From positions 1 to 64,000 of the forward strand of contig LLEY01000078.1 in the NCBI GenBank assembly GCA_001414485.1: 64,000 bases of DNA. The letters run 5' to 3'. This DNA comes from Calycina herbarum. Its lineage: Eukaryota; Ascomycota; Leotiomycetes; Helotiales; Pezizellaceae. The notes below the pieces were generated by a model, which ran no database searches, was not told the DNA's origin, and worked only from the letters and a program-made list of their open reading frames with translations. Each line of letters opens with the position of its first letter. Within the stretch, counting starts at the first letter, position 1. This document shows positions 1 to 10,162 of the stretch, piece after piece. Made by a program: the position numbers and the translations under genes.

Positions 1-31
<31 letters not shown>

Positions 32-33
32 AA
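1..33. repeat. C21-A12 homopolymer pair
   Basis: Twenty-one C residues are followed directly by twelve A residues at the window edge. Such a pair is unusual in otherwise mixed fungal DNA. It may be real low-complexity sequence or an assembly artefact at a difficult site. Confidence 0.9.
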
Positions 34-65
34 CTCGAAAGAACTTTACAGGAGCTGAAATAGAA

Positions 66-494
66 TCACTTCTCTCCATTACGAAACCTGTAGACTCTCA
101 AATCCAACATAAAAACAGACTCATACCCTCCAATTTCCATAGACCTGTTCTTGCGCAACGCCACAATCGTCAACTCGCGAAGCTTCCTTCTCTCAACTCG
201 GATATTCCAACGAAGCATTCCGGCCCAGATATTCAAACCCTCTACATCTACAACAACACAACCACCACCACCAACCATGTTCCTCCCCTCCTCTTGAGTT
301 TGGCCTCCTCGGATTGACGTCCCAATAGTGTGGCTCGTGTCCTCACTTTCCTTATATCTAGCATTATTCCCACTATCCTTTTCGGTTGCCTCAGCACTTC
401 CATTTCCCTGGTCCCCTTCCATTTTCTGAAGTCCAGAACTATCATCTATTTCACCTTCCTCAATCCTATCTTTTCTTCTGAACAGAATCCCCAT
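66..494 (-). CDS. small hypothetical protein (142 aa)
   Basis: A single-exon frame from an ATG at 494 to a TGA at 66-68. I do not recognise the product. It starts Met-Gly with a short hydrophobic-basic head (MGILFRRK), continues with a charged, Gly/Ser/Glu-rich stretch to about residue 75, then a Gly/Val-rich patch and a basic C-terminal half. There is no signal peptide and no clear membrane segment. It is the last of three minus-strand small genes at 2137-66 whose products all start MG. The N-terminus does not fit the N-myristoylation consensus (Arg at position 6). Support is only the open frame and its neighbours, so it could be chance. Confidence 0.35.
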   Translation of the reverse strand: MGILFRRKDRIEEGEIDDSSGLQKMEGDQGNGSAEATEKDSGNNARYKESEDTSHTIGTSIRGGQTQEEGRNMVGGGGCVVVDVEGLNIWAGMLRWNIRVERRKLRELTIVALRKNRSMEIGGYESVFMLDLRVYRFRNGEK

Positions 495-815
495 CTTGAA
501 TTTGGGTTTACCGTGGCAGATCGCTAAGGTGTCGAGGTTGAGGTTTGGTGGGGAGAAATCTTGCAGGTAGAATAAGCGGCAAGTTATTCTAGCATCTTTT
601 TTGCAGTTGACTCATTTTTCTTCATGCATACTTTCTAGAACTCTCTCCAAAACCTTGGCAGAAAGTCACAAGAGCAGTGCATACGTTGAAAGCCTTGGGC
701 ATAATACCAAACGCAACAAACAACCCATCACTTTCGCCTTCCCTAAAATACCTCCCCTTTCCATCCCATCCATAATCCCAAAATGACCTGAATAAGAGAC
801 TTAGATTACAAGATA

Positions 816-1187
816 CTACAGGAAGGATTTCTTTTTCTTTCCATCTCTCTTCTTCGCCTTCTTACCACAAGCCTCCCTAGAGGATTCCCTAGAAGCTTCG
901 CCTTTCGTCCGTCCTCCACTTCCACCATTTGTGGCTTCTTCCCCACTCTTCGGTCCTTCTTTTCCAAAACCACCATCATAGAAAACTGCCAAATCGGTTT
1001 TCACACTAGAAATAGATACATTATCAGAGGTCTTAGCGCTTTGGGGTTGGAATTCTGGCCAAAACCAGATATTAGATGAATTCTTTGTGTTTGACTCGTT
1101 GGTGGGACCATTGCTTTGAGAGCTAGAAGTTTTGGAGGTCTCAGGTTCCTTCCCGTCACTCTGGGATTTACTTTGGTCGTTTCCCAT
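816..1187 (-). CDS. small Ser/Gly/Lys-rich protein with N-myristoylation-like start (123 aa)
   Basis: The frame could start further upstream, but the ATG at 1187 gives MGNDQSKS, which fits the N-myristoylation consensus (Gly2, small residue at position 6, Lys at 7); this start is chosen for that reason. The product is low-complexity and hydrophilic, rich in Ser, Thr, Asn, Gly and Lys, with one aromatic patch (IWFWPEF, around residue 40) and a strongly basic C-terminus ending KKKKSFL. A lipid anchor plus a polybasic tail would favour membrane attachment; this is inference. No known domain is visible. Upstream and downstream spacers of several hundred bases separate it from the two similar small genes. 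Confidence 0.45.
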   Translation of the reverse strand: MGNDQSKSQSDGKEPETSKTSSSQSNGPTNESNTKNSSNIWFWPEFQPQSAKTSDNVSISSVKTDLAVFYDGGFGKEGPKSGEEATNGGSGGRTKGEASRESSREACGKKAKKRDGKKKKSFL

Positions 1188-1879
1188 TGTAATACAAAAA
1201 GTCGGAGTAGTCTTGAGGATTGTAAGTTTATGAGTTACGTAGAATACGACGCACTTAAGTACAGATGAAGATGAATATCTTTTCATTCTTGATTAATGAT
1301 TATCAGAGGAAAAGACCAAAAGAGAGAAGCTAGTTTATATATCTCGAGGTGAGCACAATATTGATTGTCGGTGGAAACATACATTTACACAGGTCATCAA
1401 AACCAAGAATACAGCCCAATATGACTTTCCACAACTCACTCACGGGGAAAAAGTAGTTAGTCACCTTCTATTTATCTCAAGCCAAACAATCTCGACGTCT
1501 CATTTTCTGTCGTCACAATACGTAAAGGAGTCAAGAAACGAAGTAATAGCAAATCATCGTATCATTTCGCAAAAACATCACACAAAATCCCCAAGCTCCG
1601 CAGTGCATACCCCAAGTCTCACCCCAAAGAAAATCACAACTCCAACCTTAATCCAAGCCAGAAACCGTAACTACTTTCCCCTGGTTGATGAGGAGACTCA
1701 ACCATGCAAGATCCAACGCCAAACTCCAAATGCACCTTCCATGTCTCCTCATCCCGCTCGCTCCAACTTCTCCCATCCCCTCCACCCCTCGTTCCCATTT
1801 CATCCATTCTACTCTACCCATACCCTCCACCCCTCGTTCCCATTTCATCCATCCCTCACCATCTCCACCCCTCAAACTC
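1188..1879. other. non-coding spacer with a 45-bp duplication
   Basis: No convincing gene. The stretch around 1776-1852 holds two copies of a C/T-rich segment of about 30 bp (core TCCACCCCTCGTTCCCATTT) at 1781 and 1826, period 45, inside what should be the 3' UTR of the gene at 1880-2137. The frames over this stretch are only compositional. Confidence 0.6.
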
Positions 1880-2137
1880 CTATCGAGAATACCCCCCAGT
1901 AACAGTCTTCATAATCCCATCACTACCCCCACCACTCTTCCTATCCCCATCTTTCTTAAACCGACCGGCGCTCGTAACAGTAGTAGTACTCCAACCCTTA
2001 TCCCCACCCGTCCAATCGTTCTTACGCGACGAACTATTGCCACCCGAGGAGCCGTAGTTTGAATTATTCCTGCTTGAGGACGAATTTGAGGAAGATGATT
2101 TGGAGGAGAAAACGGAGGCGATCTTTTTGAAACCCAT
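1880..2137 (-). CDS. small Ser/Gly-rich hypothetical protein (85 aa)
   Basis: ATG at 2137, TAG at 1880-1882. The chosen start is the second possible one in the frame; it gives MGFKKIASVF, a short hydrophobic-basic head, followed by a poly-Ser/Asn/Gly region (residues 12-50) and a basic, Gly-rich tail. No domain is recognised. Phe at position 3 and Ile at position 6 argue against strict N-myristoylation. It heads the run of three small MG-starting minus-strand genes. Low complexity makes coding status uncertain. Confidence 0.35.
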   Translation of the reverse strand: MGFKKIASVFSSKSSSSNSSSSRNNSNYGSSGGNSSSRKNDWTGGDKGWSTTTVTSAGRFKKDGDRKSGGGSDGIMKTVTGGYSR

Positions 2138-3185
2138 TTTTTTTTGACGAGGGAAAAGCAAAAGGGGGGTGAGGTCGTGTTGAGTGGATTGAGAGGATGA
2201 GTGACGAGAGATTTGGTTGTCGTTCAGAGTCTGTAATGATTTGTGGAATTGGTTGATTTGTTGATTTGAATTTCCTAGCGAAAAGGAGGAGCGACGATGA
2301 AGAATTAAAGACCATTTCTAAAAGCAAAGGTGAGCTGCAGAAAATATAGAAAATTGAGACGTCATGTTTGTCAGTGAATGACTCCAATCACCATTCACAA
2401 CAATACCATGGTCTGTGTATTGTGGTATTGAAGTGAATTGTTAAGCGAAGGCCGCAGTGAATCGAAGACCAGGTGATGATGACTGTTGCGAGAAGCTATT
2501 GTGACGATACCACAATACCAAAAGATCCCACGACAACAACAATACCAATAAACTCAGAAGGAGATCGTGATACTCCCATAAGTTGGCACTTCTCAAGATG
2601 ATATCGATTTCCTCGATTTCCTCGATTTCCTCGTTCAAGGTCTCGGGGCATGAAGGCGACTTGGTAGAAACATCCACTACATTTATTCTCAGTATTTCGT
2701 TCAAACTCAAGATGAGGATAGAAGGGAGGGGAGGGGAGAAACTTACACAACATTGTGTCGTTTTGTGAATCAAACCTCGTGGTAGCATCAAGCCCCCCCG
2801 AATCATGTAAACACAATCTTTTGGAGAAAATGAAACACATATTTTGCGGTCATGATTCCCAAAGTTGAGCTTGAAGCTTTCTTCCTGTACTGGCTGGCTG
2901 GCTGGCTGGCTGGCTCCAGGAGGTAGAAGTGAACTTCCAAACTGTTTCTGTACTTGCAATGCGGCAATAACAATCCAAGTACATTAAGGTTCCAGCGAAT
3001 CTCCAGACAACGAAAGAGAGAGGGGGGAGGGGGAGGAGTAGGGAAATACATGAAGGTCAGGAATGAAAACCCCAAGGCACACGACAGAAACAGAAACCCA
3101 TAGCAAGTGAAAGATCGAACCCGAGTTCATGCGTCTAACTAATCAAGTCCTCAAAACGAAATTCTCTATCGCCACAGCACTGAGC
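2138..3185. other. non-coding spacer with microsatellites
   Basis: No gene seen. Short tandem repeats are present: TTCCTCGA units at about 2606-2635, a (GGCT)n run at about 2891-2915, and a G-rich GGGAGGGGAGGGG run near 2727. The open frames crossing these are shadows of the repeats. Confidence 0.6.
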
Positions 3186-5345
3186 TCAAGTATACATCTC
3201 AATCGGCCACCCCAACGCCTTGCACTGTTCCACGTCCCTAAACGCAACCTGTTTACTAGGCCACTGCAAAGCCCTCATCTCCAGTCCTCCATTCCTCAGC
3301 GGCTCCCACTTCCCCGCCGCGTCCAATTCATTAATAGTGTTCCCATACCCCCTCGCCTCGAGGTATCCCCTCTCAGGATTAGGATCATAGCTTCTCGCAA
3401 AGCTCGTCCAAGAATCCAAAATGTACTGTCCAAAAAGAAGATCATCCCCATCCCTCACCGGATACCCCATATAATTCAGCGTCCCAAAAACATAAAAAAG
3501 TTCCCCAGAATGGCATTTGAAATACTCCTTACTCGGATCACCATTCGGAAACTCATCCGAGATAGGCGCTTGACATACCGGAGGATTAGGGTTCCAATTG
3601 GGGGTTTGATAACTCCTATTGAATTCGTAAAAGTACTGGTTGGGTGCGAATACTTTATTCAATTCTCCAGAATAAGCGGATGCTTGTTCAGCACAGCGAA
3701 ATATGGTATCGGTTGCTACGCGTGCGGTGACATTGAACACGTTCAAGGTGTCGTTGGAGCCAGCTGGGACGGGAAACAGGCCCGACTCAACGACTACTGA
3801 GGTGTTAAAGCCGTCTGCTGTCATTGCTTCGGATACGTTTGTCGTTTGGATATAGGTTGTGATTGCACCTCCATCGTCACGCATCAGTCCTTGGAGAAGA
3901 TGAACATCTGAAAGGGACCCTTGGGCGGATTTGTCGAGGACTAGTTCATCGGTCGTGAGGTAGGTCCCATCGACAACAAGATATCTTGCTGCATTGCCAA
4001 GTCCAGAGAGTATCGAAGCTGGAATCGCGCGAAGACAGTCGACCTGGGAAGAAGCCGTGGTACAGTTTGTCGCAGCTAAAATCGGTTTTGCGGAGGTAGT
4101 CACCTCCTCAGCAATTGACATCCAAGCAGAATAGGTCGTACCATAACCCCCACCACCAAGATTACTCATTGGTATCGCAGCCTTGAATTTCCCTTTAGCT
4201 TTGGGAGAAGCCAGGATGGCACGAACACTTGCCGCGCCCGCTGATTGCCCGAAAACCGTAATGCGTTCAGGGTCACCACCAAAATTCCGAATATTCTTTC
4301 GAACCCAGTCAAGCGCATTAATGGCATCTCCCAAGCCATAATTGCCCTTGGTGGTTCCATCATCCAGAGCGAGAAATCCCATCACACCCAATCGATAATT
4401 GCATGCGACCATCACCACGTTTCCTCGAGATGCAACATTCCCTCCATCGAAAGTTGGATCGTTGGCCGTGCCACTGGTGTAACCTCCCCCATGTATCCAA
4501 AGCATGACGGGCTTGAGATCCTTGGAAGGAGCCCCACCATGCGCAGGCAAAAAGGGACTCCATATATTCAAGAACAAACAATCCTCGGATCCCCCAGAGG
4601 GTGCTTGTATGCATTGCGATCCGTACGATATGGCAGATACATTTTGTCCAGTTCCTTCGTATGGGGTCGAGTATGTAAATCGTTGGGGTTTCGGGGCGAA
4701 TCGCACGCCTAAAAATCGGAAGCTTAATCGATCGCGAAAGCTAAATTCTCGTGTCAATAACTGCCGAGAGCTGCAAGGAACAACAACATACCCTGTAATA
4801 TATTCATTATTCGAATGGACCGTCACTTGCCATTTCGAAGACGCATCTTGGGTTGTGATATTTGAGAAAGGTGCTGACTGCGAACAGAGAGCTGGGAGAT
4901 GTGAATGTGGACTGAAGGTTGAAGTATCTGATATGCGACCCCGCCCATTAATCGCTCGTGCTGTTGTGTTTGAGGAAGCAATCCAATACAGCTGATCCGC
5001 AGAATATTTGCCTTGAAAGGCGAGATAGTCCAGATTGGCTTGGATACTGGATGTCTTCGCCTCGGGAGACCACAAGCTCTCTCCCAATTCCGCACAAGCT
5101 GAAGCTGCCGATGCTTGCGACCTGGCAGTGATGAGTATCACGGCAGAGTTTGCTGAAGGGCTTTCTGGTCCTGAAGAGCAAATGTCGGTCAGTTCGAGGA
5201 GTTCCCACGCAAGAATGGGGGTTTAATCACCAACTAGATCATTGTTGGTCAGAATTGAGAGATCCGAACCCAGACCGTTGGGAGAAGGAATTGCTTGAAT
5301 TAGTTGCACCACGGTGACGACGACAACCAACCATCTGGACACCAT
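3186..5345 (-). CDS. secreted carboxylesterase, type B (cholinesterase/lipase fold), 682 aa
   Basis: Three exons: 5345-5231, 5170-4792, 4740-3186. Intron 1 (60 nt) has donor gtgatt and a CTGAC branch point; intron 2 (51 nt) has gtatgt and is stop-free and a multiple of three. Exon 1 starts with an ATG at 5345 and encodes a signal peptide (MVSRWLVVVV.. VQLIQA, likely cut before IPSP). About 110 residues follow that do not belong to the esterase fold (CAELGESLW, DQLYWIA, LPALCSQSAP). The alpha/beta-hydrolase domain then runs to the end: EDCLFLNIW, oxyanion-hole HGGGY, nucleophile elbow GQSAGAAS (Gln replaces the usual Glu), and catalytic-His region KCHSGELFYVFG. It is likely to hydrolyse carboxylic esters outside the cell; the substrate cannot be told. 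Several N-x-S/T sites fit secretion. Confidence 0.9.
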
Positions 5346-7984
5346 CTTTTCCTGTGTTACCACGTCCCGAGGAGAGAAGAAAACTGGCACCGCCTTTGAA
5401 GATAAAGAACTTCAAGTTAGAGGAACACCCACGAGAAACTGACGGCACGGAAAAACACCTACATTTTCCCAGAGGGACATCGATGCCGGACCGTCCTCTT
5501 GCAATTGACATTGCGAGAGGTACTTTTCCATCTAACTTCGGTATTGCGGGGCAGTTCCTGCAGCGGATAAAAGGAAGGCAAATGAGCGCCGGCTGATCTG
5601 AAACATCGAAATAGGAAATTGAGAAGAAAACAGAGAAAGTTGACGATGCGTAACTTATCGTCGACGACGACGACAGCAAAGTAGGAAAAGAGGGTTGTGC
5701 GGTGGAGCGGTGGATGATGGATGATGGATGATGGTCAAAGCAAGCCATGATCGGTTTCGAAGTATCTCTCAACCCAACTTTGGTATGATGCTACACGAGA
5801 AAAAGCGGTACTGAGTAGCCATGGATTGGTGCTAGCTGGCTGGGCTTGGGAGCATAGTCATAATCATAATCATAATCATAAAATGCTTATCTGTTGCTGG
5901 CCAGTAGTTGACGACAAACAGAAGCAAGTCGCCGTGCGACGTGGTGATACGGCGCCATGGGGTGAGATAATTTCAAGGAGGGGTTTTAGGTAGGTAGGTA
6001 GCCTCCAGTGGGGAGGGAACAAGAATTCGTGCCCAACGAACTTTGGCCGTGGAAAGCCCGTCAACAGAAAGGCTTCCAAGGGGAGGGGAGGGGGTTCAGA
6101 AGTCACAATGGGGAAGAATGAAGCTATCGCCAAGTCATACTCATCTCTCCTCCCCCCGTATAGTACAGTACCTTCCTCGGCCACGCCAGCTGCAGTGCAG
6201 GCAGGCTTCAACCGCGTGCTCGTGAAGCAGCAGTTCATGCAGCGCTTCAGCCTGAATATTGCACGAGATTAGCGATGCGCTCGCAGTATTAGCTTGGCTT
6301 CCCGTGATGAGGCGTGATGAGGCGTGATGGGATGTGTGAGGTTGTGATCGTGGTGGAGAGCCACTTGGAGTACAAGCAGGAGGTGACAGAAGAAATGGGG
6401 TGACGATAGAAAGAGACGGGGGGGGTGTTGAGATCAAGAAGCATTTCTTTTCCCAACATCTTGCTTTTGCCCTATTTCTGCCACAATATGGCGGTGTTAC
6501 AGACGAAAAGCAATTCTTACGTCATCTTACGCTAGTGATAATGAGGCAAGTGGCTCTTTCTCGGCGTATCATCGGCGACTCGTTTCCCCACCTCCCCACA
6601 CTTTTCGGGTACTTTTCGGCTATGCTCGTCGTGTGTTTCTGCGTTTTCGACCTCTCACAGCATCCTATTCTTGACTCGAGAACTGCATTCCCCACGAACA
6701 AACATGCTTCATCCCACCATCGTACGCTTCATCTGATCACACATTACTGGCAGTACACCAACGGCAATCCCTTCAATCCCTTCAATCCCTTTTTGCTCCT
6801 TCGTAAAGTCAATATTCCATATCTCACCGAGTCACCGAGGCCGAATAGCCACCTTCTGCACGGAGGGCCCCCTTCCGCCAACCAGAAGCAAGCTTGACGA
6901 GCTTCCACCCCGGATGCCTGCATTTCAATATCAGAGACGGGACAGGAAATAAATGGCAGGTACGTATTCGTACATACATTTTTACCCAGCATACGAAGTA
7001 CCTACAGTACATTGTACTCGGGATGAGCGTGGCCCGACTCACTGCGTGGCCATGAGTTATTTGCCCCTTTTGGATATGGTAAGCAGTTACCAATGGCAAA
7101 ATGAAGGTTGTCGTTGGTTACAATGAATGGCAAGCAATACCATTAACCGCGTTTGCCATTGTCAATTCATGACCTGAGATTAGAGGGCTGCCTCCCATTA
7201 CCGCAATGGGAGTCAATAGAGACGATCAGGCCTATGAGGGAGGAGGCAAAACAAGACCATGACCACAAGAGAAAATACAAGTGGAGTGATTGCTCGACCA
7301 GTATCAATATACTCAACTGCTATCATACCAACACCACACAACTACTCCGTACAAAGCAACCATCGTGGTCTGTCTCTGTGTAGCAAGCGCTTGAACGCGG
7401 CTGACCAGGGGGTTTTGGGTGGAATATCAGTTCTTGTCTTCCCTTCGGCCGTCACATCCCGAACCCCAGATCTCGCTCATCGAACCTGCATGAGGATCAC
7501 CAGGTTGTTGGCCTTGGACCCTTCCTACCTCGAGCCTGCCCTTTCTGCTCCCTTCCAAGAGCACTTCGTCTGATATGCCAATCCCCAGCTGCCTTGCCTC
7601 TTGATCTGGGAAGGGGAAGAGGTTCGTGATATCCCCTCGATCCCCTCGATACCCCCCATGTAAGCTGGACTATCCCAACTAGGGTGTCACCCTTGGCGGG
7701 CGGATGCTGGCGCATATTCTACGAGTGTGCTAACCTAGTAAGCAATCCCGGCAATCCCTCCATCTTTTTGTTAAAATAGACGTCCATCAGATCCCTTATC
7801 ACACCCACAAAAGCACCTCCATCTGCTTTCATCTTGATTCAAAACCTGCTGCATATTTTCTGTACATACTCACATGAACGTTTGACTGAATGACTTGCGT
7901 CCTATCCACTTTATTCCCGTCTGGGTTTCGATGAACCAAATTCAAAGAGCTCTGGTGCTTCCATTTGAGATTCAACCAAGCATC
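5346..7984. other. 2.6-kb intergenic region between divergent genes
   Basis: This lies between the divergently read esterase and Zn2Cys6 regulator and should hold both promoters. I see no gene. Short repeats: (TCATAA)n near 5857-5880, GGTAGGTAGGTAG near 5989, TGATGAGGCG units near 6304-6330, TTCAATCCC units near 6770-6790. The longer open frames (for example 6400-6897) show no domain and start at weak sites. Confidence 0.6.
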
Positions 7985-10162
7985 ATGTCCAATTCCTCGG
8001 CCGAGAACTCGCCAACCTCTGCCTCTGGTGGGAGGCATTTCTCCATCTCAACAGACGGAAAATTTACCATGGATGTTCCTTCACCACGCCTTCAAGTCAA
8101 TACCAACGGCGGCCTAGCATCCCCAAATCTCAATCCCATAAAGTCTCCAACGGCTCGTCGAATGACAGGGTTTTCACGTGAGGGCATCATCGGTTCAGCT
8201 CAAAAAGCAAGAAATCTTTCACAATCATCTGGAGATCGTGAATCAATGACAAATGGCAACGGAAACAGACAGCTGAGTGATGATGGCATTAACCCACTGA
8301 AAAGAAGGAGCACCGACGCTGGCATTGACTATCCAAGAAGGAGAGCCACAATAGCCGTAAGCAGATCTACCTCTAGATCCATTCGTCGGTTGTTGACAAG
8401 ACATTCAGTGTGAGATTTGTCGTTCAAGGAAATCCCGATGCGATGGGACGAAACCAAAATGCAAACTTTGTACCGAGTTGGGAGCAGAATGCATCTATCG
8501 AGAGCCCGGAATCAAACTTGACGCTGGTGACAAGCTCATCTTGGAGCACCTTGCTCGAATTGAGGGCATGCTTCAGTCTAGTCTTGTTGGCCAGACCTCG
8601 CATCTAGCATTATCGACAGGTTCTCCTTCCATCAATGGTAACACTACTGTCAGTAACGATGACATGTTGCAAAATGGCAGCAACTTCATCTCTTTGCTTC
8701 CAGCAACTGGACTGGGTACTTGGACTACGCCCACAAACATCTCAACCATGCCAAAAATACACACAAACGCAGCATTGCATTTACTTCAATGGCCCTTGAT
8801 CCGCGACCTCCTCATACGGCCTTACGACCCGCAAGCTTTGCTTCAATTGGAAATGTCTCGAGATCCATTAGTACTGTCCAAGACGCCTTGCCTTGACCTC
8901 TCCAACACATCCGCCTACATCGAAGCCTTCTTTTCAAAAGTCAATGTTTGGTATGCTTGTGTCAACCCCTTCAACTGGACGAGTTACTATCGAGTCGCAC
9001 TCTCAAACGGATTTCGCGAGGGGCCAGAAAGTTGCATAGTACTCCTCGTCCTCGCTCTAGGCCAAGCGAGTTGCAGTGGAAGCATCTCTAGAATAACAAA
9101 CCCTCAGGATGCGCCTGGATTACCTTATTTTGCGACAGCGTGGGCTCTTCTCCCCAGCTTGATGACCCGAAATACGGTGCAGTCCGCTCAGTGTACAGTC
9201 CTAGCCGCAGCATATTTATTCTACCTTGTCCGACCGTTGGAAGCATGGACTTTATTGAATAGTGCGAGCACAAAACTGCAGCTCCTTTTGAGTGCTCCCG
9301 GTCGGGTACCAGAACATCAGAGAGAATTGATGGAGAGGGTATACTGGAATGCACTTCTATTTGAAAGCGATTTACTTGCCGAATTGGATTTGCCACATTC
9401 TGGAATCGTTCACTACGAAGAACACGTCGGACTTCCTAGTGGCTTCCAGCAAGGAGAAGAAGGTGCCGGACGTGATGAGTTGTGGTATTTTTTGGCCGAA
9501 ATAGCTCTTCGAAGACTTCTCAATCGCGTCAGCCAGCTTATCTACTCCAAGGATTCAATGGCATCAACGCAAAGTCTCGAGCCAGTTGTCGCAGAGCTAG
9601 ACTTCCAGCTATCGCAATGGTACGAAAGTTTACCAGTGCCTCTTCAATTTCCGTACCACCGATCACTACTACAAGATCCGGTACAAACAGTCTTACGGTT
9701 ACGCTATTTCGCATGTCGAACAATAATTTACAGACCATATATTCTTGCGGTTCTGGACAACGAACAAGCAGCTATGGACCCAGTAGTCCGCGACAACTGT
9801 CGCAAGTGCCTGGAAGCTTCAATCCGCCAACTTGAAAATATCACAGCACAGTAAGTACCCCATTCTCCCATCCAATAGTTTGTAAACTGACTACCAGGAG
9901 TCACGCCGGTCACATTCCTTATCTGTGGCAAGGAGCACTTTCCATCGTCTCACAAACGCTCCTTGTCATGGGCGCTACCATGTCGCCCTCTCTCTCCGGG
10001 ATTCTCTCGACTCTAGTGCCGCATCTGGATGCTGTGGATGCGATCATCAACGATGTTGTTACGGAAGTGGAGAGATATGTTCATTTGGCGCCGAGTCTGA
10101 GTCTCTCCGCCGAAATTATCCGCGAAGCTGAGATGCGGAGGAGAACTTATCTTGGGGGTTGA
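7985..10162 (+). CDS. Zn2Cys6 fungal transcription factor (692 aa)
   Basis: Three exons: 7985-8356, 8409-9850, 9898-10162, with introns of 52 and 47 nt (gtaagc..cag, gtaagt..cag, CTGAC branch point in the second). Splicing intron 1 restores the binuclear cluster, which begins at residue 125: CEIC, RSRKSR, C, DGTKPK, C, KLC, TELGAE, C (C-x2-C-x6-C-x6-C-x2-C-x6-C), the Gal4-type DNA-binding fold. It is preceded by about 120 Ser/Asn/basic residues. A fungal-specific middle homology region follows (for example LYFLVRPLEAW-like LFYLVRPLEAW around the centre) and a helical C-terminus. Start: ATG 7985 (MSNSSAEN) is preferred; an in-frame ATG at 7931 would add 18 residues. The target pathway is unknown; the divergent esterase is a possible neighbour target, by inference only. 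Confidence 0.88.

Noticed and set aside
1603..2062. Overlapping Pro/Ser/His-rich frames on the plus strand
   Set aside because: Produced by the C/T-rich duplication and the antisense of the small gene at 1880-2137.
2441..2959. Minus-strand frame of 172 codons
   Set aside because: Crosses two microsatellites; the repeats give Pro-Ala-Ser and Glu-Ile runs; no start context.
6400..6897. 165-codon plus-strand open frame
   Set aside because: No domain, odd composition, repeats inside (TTCAATCCC), no splice partner; lies in the long promoter region.
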